This document shows, piece after piece, positions 15,512 through 27,041 of a stretch of 64,000 nucleotides of DNA; within the stretch, counting starts at the first letter, position 1; each line of letters starts with the position of its first letter. A program made the position numbers and the translations under genes. Where the stretch lies: the NCBI GenBank assembly GCA_019187485.1, contig JABAQR010000031.1, positions 1-64,000 on the forward strand. The letters run 5' to 3'. The stretch comes from Lysobacterales bacterium (lineage in GTDB: Bacteria > Pseudomonadota > Gammaproteobacteria > Xanthomonadales > SZUA-5). Under the pieces are notes generated by a model. It had not been told where the DNA came from, made no database searches, and saw nothing but the letters and a program-made list of their open reading frames with translations.

Positions 15512-18217
15512 ATGACCACATTCGCGCCCAAGACCTATCAGCAGCAGGTGCTCGACGGCGTGGAAGCCTATTTCAAGGCCTGCCACGAGCTGCCTTCGCC
15601 CTCGATCGCCTTCACCGCCATCACGGAGCGCCTGTGGGGCCGTGGCAATGCGTACAACCCGCTGTCGGGCTTTCCGCCCGACATGCCCTACTTCTGCCTG
15701 CGTGTGCCCACCGGCGGCGGCAAGACCTGGTTGGCCGCCAAGAGCGTGGCACGGGTCAACACCCACCTGCTGCGCTGCGAGCACAGCGTGATCCTGTGGC
15801 TGGTGCCGAGCAAACCCATCCGCGAACAGACCTTGCGCGCCCTGCGCGACCGTCTGCATCCCTACCACACGGCGCTGCGTGAGGCCGGGCCCGTCACGGT
15901 GATGGATCTCGATGAAGCCAGGAGCGTCACCCGCGCGACGCTGGACACCTCGACCACGGTGATCGTCGCCACGCGGCAGGCATTCCAGGTGGAAGAGGAA
16001 GAGTGCCGCAAGGTGTACCAGAGCAGCGGCGCGCTGATGCACCACTTCGACCACCTGTCGCCGACGCAACGTGCCGAATTGCTGACCGAGGGCGAAGGGA
16101 CAGAACGGACCACGCCCTGTTCGCTCGCGAACGTGCTGCGCCTGCGCCGCCCCTTCGTGGTGGTGGACGAGGCGCACAACAGCCGCACCGAACTGGCCTT
16201 CGACATGCTGGCGCGCTTTCGCCCCAGCGGCGTGATGGAACTGACCGCCACGCCCGACCTGGAACGCACGCCGAGCAATGTGCTGCACAGCGTGTCCGCC
16301 GCCGAGTTGAAGGCGGAGGAAATGATCAAGTTGCCGGTGATTCTGCAAACCGAACCGAACTGGCAGCAGTGCCTGGCCGACGCCATCGGCCGCCGTGATG
16401 CCCTGCACAAGCTGGCCGATGAGGAACGCCGTGCCGGGGCTGCGTACTTGCGCCCGCTGGTGCTGATTCAGTCCGAACCACGCCGCGCCGGAATCGAGAC
16501 GCTGGATTTCGAGAAGGTGAAGAGCGAGCTGATCACCAACCACGGCATCCCGGCCAGCGAGATCGTGGTGGCCACCGGCGATGAAAAAGGGCTGGAGCAG
16601 ATCGACGCCGACTACAAGCTGGGCATCGCCGACCCGAGCTGCCCGGTGAAGTTCGTCATCACCCAAAAAGCGCTGGCGGAAGGCTGGGACTGCCCCTTCG
16701 CCTACATCCTGGTGAGCATGGCCTCGTTGTCGTCGGCCACGGCGGTCGAGCAGTTGCTTGGGCGTGTGCTGCGCCAGCCCGGCGCCAGCCATCGGCAGGC
16801 CAAGGCGCTGAATCAGTCCTATGCCTTCGTGGTGTCGCGCAACTTCGCCGAGACCGCAGGCGCGCTGCGCGACCGTCTGGTGGCGGGTGCCGGCTTTGAG
16901 CGGCGGGAGGTGACGGAGTTCGTCACCGCCGCCAGGGCCGAGCAAGGGCGGCTGGACTTGGAAGGCCACGCCGGGCGCGTGGTGGTGCGTCCCGTCGCGA
17001 TCACGCTGACCGAGAAGCCCGACCTCAAGAGCGTGCCAAAGCCAGTGCGCGACAAGGTGAGTTGGGACGGCAAGCGGGGCACGCTGACCATCACCACGCC
17101 GCTCACCGAGGACGAAGCCGAGGCGCTCAAGGCTTCGGTCACCAGCGACTCAGCCGCTGCGGCCATCGTCGAGGCCGCCGAGATCAGCCGCACCACGGCC
17201 ATCGAGTTCTTCCAGACGCCGGCCGAGTTGGGCGAGCGTTTCCGCGTGCCGCAGTTGGCCCTGCGCGTGCAAGGCGAGCTGCAACTGTTCGACGACCCGG
17301 AGGTACTGGACTATCCCTGGGATCTGTCGACCTACGACGCCGCGCCGACCGCCGACGACATCAGCGCGCTGGGCCTCGGCCTCAAGGTATCCGAAGGCGG
17401 CGAAATCGACGTGGATGGCGAGAGCGGCAAAGTCGTTTCACGATTCCTGCCGAACCTGCAGCGCGACCTGGGCCTGGTCTACCAGCCCGAGAATTGGGAT
17501 GAGGTACGCCTCGCAACATGGCTGTGCCGGAACCTGCCCGAGCCTTCGCTCACCCACGCCAGCAAGCAGGCCTTCGTGGCGAAGTGGTTGACCGAACTGC
17601 TGCTCCGACCGGGATTCACGCTGGCCCGCGCCAATCTGCAGAAGTTCCAGCTCCGAAACTTGCTGGAAGCGCGCATCCGGCAACTGCGCCGGCAGACCGT
17701 CGGCAAGGCGTTCCAGCAGGCGTTGTTCGGTGAGGATGTCGCATCGCGGGTCGCAGTTACCGACCTGTATGCATTCGAGTTCCACGCCCAGGCGTACGCG
17801 CCCAGCCGCGACTACGATGGCCGTTTCGGGCGCTTCGATTTCCGCAAGCACTTCCATGGGCGCATCGGCGACTTCGACAGTAAAGAGGAGTTCGAGTGCG
17901 CCTGCTGGCTCGACATTCAAGCCCAGCAAGGGCGCATCCAGTTCTGGGTGCGCAACCTCGTTCGCCGCGAGGGCAGTTCGTTCTTCCTGCAGAAGGCCGA
18001 TGGCCGCTTCTATCCGGACTTCCTTTGCCAACTCCCCGGCAGTGCGGACCGTCCGGGGCCAATCCTGGCCGTCGAGTACAAGGGCGCAGATCGCTGGGCC
18101 AGCGCCGAGGATGACCGGCTGATCGGCGGCCTCTGGGCCAACCTGTCCGAAGGGCGCTGCAGGTTCGTGATGGTCAAGGACAGGCGGTGGGAGTCGATTG
18201 AGGGGGCGCTGGCATGA
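15512..18217 (+). CDS. res: type III restriction enzyme, helicase/nuclease subunit (Res)
   Basis: 901 residues. ATP-driven translocase and endonuclease that cuts unmodified DNA together with Mod. An SF2 helicase core has motif I PTGGGKT (66-72), motif II DEAH (219-222), ELTATPDLERT (motif III region) and motif VI LLGRVLRQPG (about 413-422). The C-terminus carries a PD-(D/E)xK-type nuclease: FYPDFLCQLPG then ILAVEYKGAD (about 832-860). Its ribosome-binding site (ctggaggtg) overlaps the end of mod. All key motifs are present, so the system looks intact. Confidence 0.92.
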   Translation: MTTFAPKTYQQQVLDGVEAYFKACHELPSPSIAFTAITERLWGRGNAYNPLSGFPPDMPYFCLRVPTGGGKTWLAAKSVARVNTHLLRCEHSVILWLVPSKPIREQTLRALRDRLHPYHTALREAGPVTVMDLDEARSVTRATLDTSTTVIVATRQAFQVEEEECRKVYQSSGALMHHFDHLSPTQRAELLTEGEGTERTTPCSLANVLRLRRPFVVVDEAHNSRTELAFDMLARFRPSGVMELTATPDLERTPSNVLHSVSAAELKAEEMIKLPVILQTEPNWQQCLADAIGRRDALHKLADEERRAGAAYLRPLVLIQSEPRRAGIETLDFEKVKSELITNHGIPASEIVVATGDEKGLEQIDADYKLGIADPSCPVKFVITQKALAEGWDCPFAYILVSMASLSSATAVEQLLGRVLRQPGASHRQAKALNQSYAFVVSRNFAETAGALRDRLVAGAGFERREVTEFVTAARAEQGRLDLEGHAGRVVVRPVAITLTEKPDLKSVPKPVRDKVSWDGKRGTLTITTPLTEDEAEALKASVTSDSAAAAIVEAAEISRTTAIEFFQTPAELGERFRVPQLALRVQGELQLFDDPEVLDYPWDLSTYDAAPTADDISALGLGLKVSEGGEIDVDGESGKVVSRFLPNLQRDLGLVYQPENWDEVRLATWLCRNLPEPSLTHASKQAFVAKWLTELLLRPGFTLARANLQKFQLRNLLEARIRQLRRQTVGKAFQQALFGEDVASRVAVTDLYAFEFHAQAYAPSRDYDGRFGRFDFRKHFHGRIGDFDSKEEFECACWLDIQAQQGRIQFWVRNLVRREGSSFFLQKADGRFYPDFLCQLPGSADRPGPILAVEYKGADRWASAEDDRLIGGLWANLSEGRCRFVMVKDRRWESIEGALA

Positions 18218-18312
18218 CCGGCCTCGACAGCCCGCAGCCCGGCGAATTCTTGCACTACGAAACCAAGGATGGCCACGCTCGCGTGCAATGCCGGTTCGTG
18301 GCCGACACCCTG
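18214..18312 (+). pseudogene. N-terminal remnant of a RhuM-family gene
   Basis: The ATG overlaps the res stop (ATGA). About 33 residues follow that match the start of RhuM/virulence-associated proteins (GEFLHYETKDGHARVQCRFV, then ADTL; family pattern EFLxYxTEDGxTRxxCRFxDxTL). After about 18312 the similarity stops abruptly; the frame runs on as nonsense into the antisense of ftsK to 18519. RhuM-like genes often accompany type I and III restriction systems. The truncation probably marks the right edge of the island or a deletion there. Confidence 0.65.
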
Positions 18313-18362
18313 TGTCCAAGGCATCACTTTGGAGCTCTGAAGCTTTGCCGCCTGGAAGCTCG

Positions 18363-18392
18363 GGCAGCACCGGCCGCCAGGCCGGTGCTGCC
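18363..18392 (-). terminator. hairpin after ftsK
   Basis: Perfect 13-bp stem (18363-18375 with 18380-18392), 4-nt loop, 5 nt after the ftsK stop codon on the minus strand. No strong T-run follows on either strand. It may also end transcripts arriving from the restriction-modification island. Confidence 0.6.
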
Positions 18393-18397
18393 AAGGC

Positions 18398-20704
<2,307 letters not shown>

Positions 20705-20820
20705 CTCGAATCCTGATCCATTACGCGAAGTAGTGCGCGCAACGGATTCAGTCTATTCGAAAAACATCGGGTGTAGGAGCACCGCATGCGGCCCGAACGC
20801 GATGCCGGACGAGCGCGAGT

Positions 20821-20901
20821 TCAGGATTCCTGATCGAACATGAGCCCCAGTTCGCGAGCCCTTGCGACCGCCTGCGTACGACTCCCCAAAAGCTTGCGCC
20901 A
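20821..20901 (-). pseudogene. possible C-terminal fragment of a LuxR/MalT-type regulator
   Basis: The minus strand encodes WRKLLGSRTQAVARAREL followed by GLMFDQES and a stop. This resembles the end of LuxR-type helix-turn-helix domains (pattern KLGxxxRTQAVARARELGLL). Nothing recognisable lies upstream of it, and it overlaps the phoD promoter region, so it would be a decayed remnant. The match is short. The rest of the 20705-20969 spacer holds no gene. Confidence 0.35.
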
Positions 20902-20969
20902 GTACGGCGCGCCTACAAAGGTGATGCGCGACTTGGCAGACTCCGGGTCTGTCCGCCGAGGAGCCGAAC

Positions 20970-22592
20970 ATGCGCCAGATCGCCGACTGGATCCGTCACC
21001 TGAGCCGCGGCACCACGCTGCCACGCGATCCGCTCGCGCGCCGCCGTTTCCTCGAACGCGCGGCGTGGACGACGACCGCGCTGGCGCTCGCGCCCGGGTT
21101 GCTCGGTCGCGCGCCCGCACAGAACCCGACGCGCGTGCGCCTGACCGCCGATCCCTTCACCCTCGGCGTCGCCAGCGGCTATCCACATCCCGGCGGCTTC
21201 TCGCTGTGGACCCGTCTCGCGCCGGGACCGCTGCGCGCCGATGGCGGCATCGAGGGCGACGCGCGCATCCCGGTGCGCTGCGAAGTGGCCGAGGACGAAG
21301 GCTTCGCACGCATCGTCCGCAGCATCGATTTCGACACCGCGCCCGAAGTCGGCCACAGCGTGCACCTGGACGTCGATGGTCTCGAAGCCGGGCGCGGCTA
21401 CCACTACCGATTCCAGTGCGGCGACGCGCGCAGCGCGGTCGGGCGCACGCACACCCTGCCCGCGGCCGGTGCGCGCATCGAGCGCTTCCGGATCGCCTTC
21501 GCCTCCTGCCAGAACCTGGAGCACGGCTGGTTCAGCGCCTACCGGCAGATGCAACGCGATGCACCCGACCTGGTGCTCTTTCTCGGCGACTACATTTACG
21601 AGAGCCAGTGGGGCGTGGATCTGGTGCGCCGTCACCTTGGAAGCGAGCCGACCACGCTCGCCGGGTACCGCGTGCGCCACGCCCAGTACAAGCTCGATCC
21701 GGATTTGCAGGCGATGCACGCCACGGGGCCGTGGGCCTTCGCCTGGGACGATCACGAGGTCGACAACGACTATGCCGGCGCGCAGTCCGAAAACCTCGAC
21801 CCGAGCTTCCTGCTGCGCCGGGCAGCCGCCTACCAGGCCTATTTCGAACACTTGCCGATGCCGCGCCGGATGTATCCGCGGCACGACGAGATGCGCATGT
21901 ACACGCATCTCGACATCGGCGACCTGCTGCGCGTGTGCCTGCTCGACGCCCGTCAGTACCGCACGCCGCAGCCCTGCCCGCGTCCCAACCGGCATTCCTC
22001 GCAGGTGGCCATCGGCTGCACGGAACTTCGTGAGTCGTCGCAAACGATGCTCGGCGCTGCCCAGGAGCGCTGGCTGTCGCAGCGCCTGCGGGACAGCGGT
22101 GCGCGCTGGAACCTGATCGCCCAGCAGGGATTGTTCGCCCCACTGGACGAGCAGCCGGGCGACGAACGTGGCGCATTCACCGACATGTGGGAGGGCTACC
22201 CGCTGGCGCGCGAGCGCGTGCTCGCCGACCTGCGCGACGGTCGCACGCGCAACCCGGTGTTCGCCGGTGGCGACATGCACACCGCGGTCGCCGCCGCAGT
22301 ACCGGGCGACCCGGCCCGTTTCGACTCGGCACCGGTGGCCAGCGAGTTCGTCGCCACCTCGCTGTCGGCGGAGTCGCGTCCGCAGTCCTGGTACGACGAG
22401 CGCCTGCCGGAAAATCCGCATGTGCGCCAGTTACGCAGCGACCAACGCGGCTACACGCTGCTCGACTTCGCCCGCGGTCGCCTCGACGCCACGCTGCAAG
22501 TCGTGCGCGATGTGCATGTGCAGGACGCGCAGTTCGAGGTGCAGGCTCGCTACATGGTCGAGGACGGTCGGGCCGGACCGCAACGCGCCTGA
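20970..22592 (+). CDS. phoD: PhoD-family alkaline phosphatase, Tat-exported
   Basis: 540 residues. Phosphodiesterase/monoesterase of the Ca/Fe-dependent PhoD family, expected in the periplasm or outside the cell. A Tat signal (RRRFLERAAWTTTALALAPG, about residues 27-46) precedes the PhoD N-terminal fibronectin-like domain (FTLGVASGYPHPGGFSLWTRL). Metal and active-site segments FRIAFASCQN, VLFLGDYIYES, WDDHEVDNDYAG and FAGGDMHTAV are intact. A gaggag ribosome-binding site precedes the ATG. It is a single-gene unit converging on acnD. No Pho box was identified. Confidence 0.88.
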   Translation: MRQIADWIRHLSRGTTLPRDPLARRRFLERAAWTTTALALAPGLLGRAPAQNPTRVRLTADPFTLGVASGYPHPGGFSLWTRLAPGPLRADGGIEGDARIPVRCEVAEDEGFARIVRSIDFDTAPEVGHSVHLDVDGLEAGRGYHYRFQCGDARSAVGRTHTLPAAGARIERFRIAFASCQNLEHGWFSAYRQMQRDAPDLVLFLGDYIYESQWGVDLVRRHLGSEPTTLAGYRVRHAQYKLDPDLQAMHATGPWAFAWDDHEVDNDYAGAQSENLDPSFLLRRAAAYQAYFEHLPMPRRMYPRHDEMRMYTHLDIGDLLRVCLLDARQYRTPQPCPRPNRHSSQVAIGCTELRESSQTMLGAAQERWLSQRLRDSGARWNLIAQQGLFAPLDEQPGDERGAFTDMWEGYPLARERVLADLRDGRTRNPVFAGGDMHTAVAAAVPGDPARFDSAPVASEFVATSLSAESRPQSWYDERLPENPHVRQLRSDQRGYTLLDFARGRLDATLQVVRDVHVQDAQFEVQARYMVEDGRAGPQRA

Positions 22593-22692
22593 GATCCCGC
22601 AAGCGCAGACGCGAATCGCAACCACGGCGCACCGGTGCACTCAGGGTGTATCGGGGTCCCCAGGCAGACCAGCGCAGCTTCGACCCTGGCGA

Positions 22693-25281
22693 TTAGGCCG
22701 CCGCCAGGAAGTCCTGCGCGAAGCGCTGCAGCACGCCGCCGGCCTCGTAGATCGACACTTCCTCGGCGGTGTCGAGGCGGCACAGCACCGGCACTTCGAT
22801 GGCCTCGTCGCTGCGGCGGTGGATCACCAGCGTCAGCGTCGCGCGCGGGGTGCGTGCGCCGCGGACGTCGAAGGTCTCAGTGCCATCCAGGCCCAGCGTC
22901 AGGCGCGTGGTGCCGGGCTGGAACTCCAGCGGCAGCACGCCCATGCCGATCAGGTTGGTGCGGTGGATGCGCTCGAAGCTCTCGGCGACGATCGCCTCGA
23001 CGCCGGCCAGGCGCACGCCCTTGGCGGCCCAGTCGCGCGAACTGCCCTGGCCGTAGTCGGCGCCGGCGATGATGCACAGCGGCTGGCCGCGCTGCATGTA
23101 GGTCTCGATCGCCTCCCACATGCGCATCACCTGCCCTTCCGGCTCCACCCGCGCGAGCGAACCGGCGCGCACGCTGCCGTCGTCCTTGCGCACCATCTCG
23201 TTCTTCAGCGTGGGATTGGCGAAGGTGGCGCGCTGCGCGGTCAGGTGGTCGCCGCGGTGGGTGGCGTAGGAATTGAAGTCCTCTTCCGGCAGGCCCATCT
23301 TCGCGAGGTACTCGCCGGCCGCGCTGTCGGCCAGGATCGCGTTCGACGGCGACAGGTGATCGGTGGTGATGTTGTCCGGCAGGATCGCCAGCGGGCGCAT
23401 GCCGGTCAGGGTGCGCGGCTTGGCGAGCGCGCCTTCCCAGTACGGCGGGCGGCGGATGTAGGTGCTCTGCGCGCGCCAGTCGTACAGCGGGCTGACCTTC
23501 TCGCCCGATTCGGCGGCGATGCGGAACATCGGCTCGTAGACCGCGCGGAACTGCTCGGGCTTGACGGCCGAGCGCACGATCGCATCGATCTCTTCGTCGG
23601 AGGGCCACAGGTCCTTCAGCAGCACCGGCGTGCCGTCCGCGCGCTGGCCGAGCGCGTCCTTCTCGATGTCGAAGCGGATGGTGCCGGCGATGGCGTAGGC
23701 GACCACCAGCGGCGGTGAGGCGAGGAAGGCCTGCTTGGCGTAGGGGTGGATGCGCCCGTCGAAGTTGCGGTTGCCGGACAGCACCGCGGTCGCGTAGAGA
23801 TCCCGCGAGAGGATCTCCTGCTGGATCTTCGGATCGAGCGCACCGGACATGCCATTGCAGGTGGTGCAGGCGAAGGCGACGATGCCGAAGCCGAGCGCTT
23901 CCAGGTCCGCCTTCAACCCGGCCTCCTCCAGGTACAGCGCGACCGCCTTCGATCCCGGCGCCAGCGAGGACTTGACCCAGGGCTTGCGCACCAGGCCCAC
24001 GCGCCGGGCGTTGCGCGCCAGCAGGCCGGCGGCGATCACATTGCGCGGGTTGCTGGTATTGGTGCACGAGGTGATCGCGGCGATGATCACCGCGCCGTCG
24101 GGCATCTGCCCCGGCGTCTCGGTCCAGGCCTTCGCGATGCCCTTCGCGGCCAGATCGCTGGTCGCCACCCGCGCATGTGGGTTGGACGGGCCGGCCATCG
24201 TGCGCACCACCGTCGACAAATCGAAGTGCAGCGTGCGCTCGTACTGCGCGCCCGCCAGCGCATCGGCCCACAGCCCGGCGGTCTTCGCGTAGGTCTCCAC
24301 CAGCGCGACCTGCGCATCGCTGCGGCCGGTCAGGCGCAGGTAGTCGAGCGTGTTCTGGTCGATGAAGAACATCGCCGCGGTGGCGCCGTACTCGGGCGCC
24401 ATGTTCGAGATCGTCGCGCGGTCGCCGAGCGTCAGCGCCGCGGCGCCGGGACCGCGGAATTCCAGATACGCACCGACCACCTTCTGCTTGCGCAGGAATT
24501 CGGTCAGCGAGAGCACGATGTCGGTCGCGGTGATGCCGGGCTGCGGCTTGCCCGACAGCTCCACGCCAATGATGTCCGGCAGGCGCATCCACGAGGCGCG
24601 CCCGAGCATCACGTTCTCGGCTTCGAGGCCGCCGACGCCAATCGCGATCACCCCGAGCGCGTCCACGTGCGGGGTGTGGCTGTCGGTGCCGACGCAGGTG
24701 TCCGGGTAAGCCACGCCGTCCTGCACGCCGATCACCGGGCTCATCCGCTCCAGATTGATCTGGTGCATGATCCCGTTGCCCGGCGGGATCACATCGACGT
24801 TGCGGAAGGCGCGCCTGGTCCAGTCGATGAAGTGGAAGCGGTCCTCGTTGCGGCGGTCCTCGATCGCGCGGTTCTTCGCGAAGGCGTCCGGGTCATAACC
24901 GCCGCATTCCACCGCCAGCGAGTGGTCGACGATCAACTGCACCGGCACCACCGGATTGACCTGGGCCGGGTCACCGCCTTGGTCGGCGATCGCATCGCGC
25001 AGGCCGGCGAGGTCGACGAGCGCGGTCTGGCCGAGGATGTCGTGGCAGACCACGCGCGCCGGGAACCACGGGAAGTCCAGGTCGCGCTTGCGCTCGATCA
25101 GCTGGCGCAGGCTGTCGTCCAGAGTCGATGGAGCACAGCGACGGACCAGGTTCTCGGCGAGCACGCGCGCGGTGTACGACAGGGCATCGTATGCACCCGG
25201 TGCAAGTTTCTCCACGGCTTCACGGGCATCGAACCAGTCGTGAGGTGTGCCGATGAGCGGCTTGCGGTGGACGGTGTTCAT
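22693..25281 (-). CDS. acnD: Fe/S-dependent 2-methylcitrate dehydratase AcnD
   Basis: 862 residues from the ATG at 25281 (MNTVHRKPLIGT), the AcnD-type N-terminus and length; a frame extension to 25389 was rejected. AcnD dehydrates 2-methylcitrate in the propionate (methylcitrate) cycle. [4Fe-4S] cysteines lie in ITSCTNTSN (about residue 405) and CTTCNGMSG (about 471 and 474). WFPARVVCHDILGQTALVDL and NVDVIPPGNGIMHQINLERM favour AcnD over AcnA. AcnD normally works with PrpF, PrpC and PrpB; none is adjacent. Confidence 0.88.
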   Translation of the reverse strand: MNTVHRKPLIGTPHDWFDAREAVEKLAPGAYDALSYTARVLAENLVRRCAPSTLDDSLRQLIERKRDLDFPWFPARVVCHDILGQTALVDLAGLRDAIADQGGDPAQVNPVVPVQLIVDHSLAVECGGYDPDAFAKNRAIEDRRNEDRFHFIDWTRRAFRNVDVIPPGNGIMHQINLERMSPVIGVQDGVAYPDTCVGTDSHTPHVDALGVIAIGVGGLEAENVMLGRASWMRLPDIIGVELSGKPQPGITATDIVLSLTEFLRKQKVVGAYLEFRGPGAAALTLGDRATISNMAPEYGATAAMFFIDQNTLDYLRLTGRSDAQVALVETYAKTAGLWADALAGAQYERTLHFDLSTVVRTMAGPSNPHARVATSDLAAKGIAKAWTETPGQMPDGAVIIAAITSCTNTSNPRNVIAAGLLARNARRVGLVRKPWVKSSLAPGSKAVALYLEEAGLKADLEALGFGIVAFACTTCNGMSGALDPKIQQEILSRDLYATAVLSGNRNFDGRIHPYAKQAFLASPPLVVAYAIAGTIRFDIEKDALGQRADGTPVLLKDLWPSDEEIDAIVRSAVKPEQFRAVYEPMFRIAAESGEKVSPLYDWRAQSTYIRRPPYWEGALAKPRTLTGMRPLAILPDNITTDHLSPSNAILADSAAGEYLAKMGLPEEDFNSYATHRGDHLTAQRATFANPTLKNEMVRKDDGSVRAGSLARVEPEGQVMRMWEAIETYMQRGQPLCIIAGADYGQGSSRDWAAKGVRLAGVEAIVAESFERIHRTNLIGMGVLPLEFQPGTTRLTLGLDGTETFDVRGARTPRATLTLVIHRRSDEAIEVPVLCRLDTAEEVSIYEAGGVLQRFAQDFLAAA

Positions 25282-25489
25282 CGTTGGACTCTGGAGCGAG
25301 GCGCAAGGGCGCGGATGATAGGACGCGCCGGCAAGCGCGGCATGCTGACCAAAAGACCCTGGGAAACACACGATTTCGACGACCGCCAAATGCGGATCGA
25401 CCAGTGGTTGCCACTGAACTCGATCACCGGGTCCGATCCCACCGATGAGCGGAGCCCTGGGCGCGCAGAGGACGCCGTCTTCTTGCGGA

Positions 25490-26875
25490 CTACCGCTTCA
25501 CGTGCCGCATCAATCGCTTGCGCTTTTCGATCTGGCGCGGGGTCAGCGCATTCTTCTTGTCGGCATAGGGGTTGCTGCCTTCGCGGAACTCGAGCACCAG
25601 TGGCGTGCCGGTCAGACGGAATTTCTCGCGCAGGGCGTTCTCGAGATAGCGCTGGTAGGCGTCCGGAAGGTCCTTGAGGCGCGAGCCGTGGATGATCATG
25701 CGCGGCGGGTTGCGGCCGCCCTGGTGGGCGTAGCGAAGCTTGGCGGTGCGACCGCGCACCATCGGCGGCTGGTGCTTCTCGAAGGCTGCCTGCACGGCCT
25801 TGGTCAGCTCGTTCGCGGAGAACTCCCGATGGGCGGCCTTGTGTGCCTGATTCACGGCCTTCATCAGTTCGCCGAGGCCGGAGCCATGCAAGGCCGAGAT
25901 CGGGATGCGCTTGGCGAAGTGGACGAAGGACAGGCCCCAGTCCAGACGGCTCGTCACCTGGGTGCGTTCGCGCACCGTCAGGCCATCCCACTTGTTGATC
26001 GCCAGCACCAGGCCGCGACCGGCGTTGACCACCTCGCCGAGGATGTGTGCGTCCTGGTCGGCGAAGCCCTGCTGCGCATCCAGCATCAGGATCACCACGT
26101 GGGCCTCGACCGCCGCCTGCAAGGCCTTGATCACACTGAATTTTTCCACGCCCTCACCGACGCGCGCCTTGCGCCGGATCCCGGCGGTGTCGATCAACAG
26201 ATACTTGCGTCCGTCGCGCTCCAGCGGCACGCGCACGGCGTCGCGGGTGGTGCCCGGCAGGTCCATCGCGAGCACCCGCTCCTCACCGAGCAGGCGATTG
26301 ACCAGCGTCGACTTGCCGACGTTCGGGCGGCCGATGATTGCGATGCGGATCACGCCATCGTCGACCTCCGGTTCGACCGCGTCCGCCGGCAACCTTTGCA
26401 GTACCTCGTCGACGAAATCGGCGATGCCCTGGTTGTGCGCCGCGGCGATCAGCAGCGTGGCCGCGAATCCGAGCCGCGAGAACTCGGCGCGCGCGTGGTC
26501 CTCATCGACCCCGTCGATCTTGTTGACCACCAGCAGCATCGGTTTGCCGGTGGCGCGCAGTCGTTGCGCAATCTCGATGTCGTCGGGATTGAGGCCATCG
26601 CGCGCGTCGACGATCAGGCAGACCAGATCGGACTCCTCGATCGCCTGCCAGGACTGTGCGGCCATGCCCTTGGCCAGGACGTCCTCGTTCTCCGTGAGAC
26701 CGGCGGTGTCGACCACCATGAACGGCCGCTCGCCGCGCCGACAGATGCCGAACAGGCGGTCGCGGGTCACCCCTGGCAGGTCCGAGACGATCGCGTCGCG
26801 GCTCCTGGTCAACGAGTTGTAGAGCGTGGACTTGCCGACGTTGGGACGGCCGACCAGGGCGACGACGGGCAGCAT
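25490..26875 (-). CDS. der: ribosome-assembly GTPase Der (EngA)
   Basis: 461 residues. Essential GTPase for 50S subunit maturation. Two tandem GTPase domains: GRPNVGKST at 9-17 with NKIDG, and a second GRPNVGKSTLVNRLLGEERV near residue 185 with DLPGTTRDAV and NKWDGL. A C-terminal KH-like domain (KLRYAHQGGRNPPRMIIHGS) ends in a basic tail (PRQIEKRKRLMRHVKR). It follows bamB on the same strand with a repeat in the 166-nt gap, the standard yfgM-bamB-der order. Confidence 0.95.
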   Translation of the reverse strand: MLPVVALVGRPNVGKSTLYNSLTRSRDAIVSDLPGVTRDRLFGICRRGERPFMVVDTAGLTENEDVLAKGMAAQSWQAIEESDLVCLIVDARDGLNPDDIEIAQRLRATGKPMLLVVNKIDGVDEDHARAEFSRLGFAATLLIAAAHNQGIADFVDEVLQRLPADAVEPEVDDGVIRIAIIGRPNVGKSTLVNRLLGEERVLAMDLPGTTRDAVRVPLERDGRKYLLIDTAGIRRKARVGEGVEKFSVIKALQAAVEAHVVILMLDAQQGFADQDAHILGEVVNAGRGLVLAINKWDGLTVRERTQVTSRLDWGLSFVHFAKRIPISALHGSGLGELMKAVNQAHKAAHREFSANELTKAVQAAFEKHQPPMVRGRTAKLRYAHQGGRNPPRMIIHGSRLKDLPDAYQRYLENALREKFRLTGTPLVLEFREGSNPYADKKNALTPRQIEKRKRLMRHVKR

Positions 26876-26911
26876 GGATCACCTAGCGGGTAAGCGGGCC
26901 GCCTGGGAAAG

Positions 26912-27004
26912 CGGGGAAGGGGTCAGGGGTCAGGGGTTGCAGCTTGCCGCAAAGTTCGACCGTGACGCCAGTCCGGTCCCCTGCCCCTTGACCCTCGCCC
27001 CGCA
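26912..27004. repeat. intergenic inverted repeat, gcgggg/ggggtca family
   Basis: The left arm (26912-26937) is built of gggg(t)ca units and is imperfectly complementary to the right arm (26978-27004). A 15-nt word, ggtcccctgcccctt (26976-26990), recurs in reverse complement at 43123-43137. It lies between bamB and der inside the operon. Confidence 0.6.
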
Positions 27005-27041
27005 TTTGACCGGCTGAGCGTCGGCTTGCCCACCGGCCAAT

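Noticed and set aside
14948-16969. 673-codon minus-strand frame opposite mod and res
   Set aside because: Antisense of two genes with complete motifs; the translation has no domain signature.
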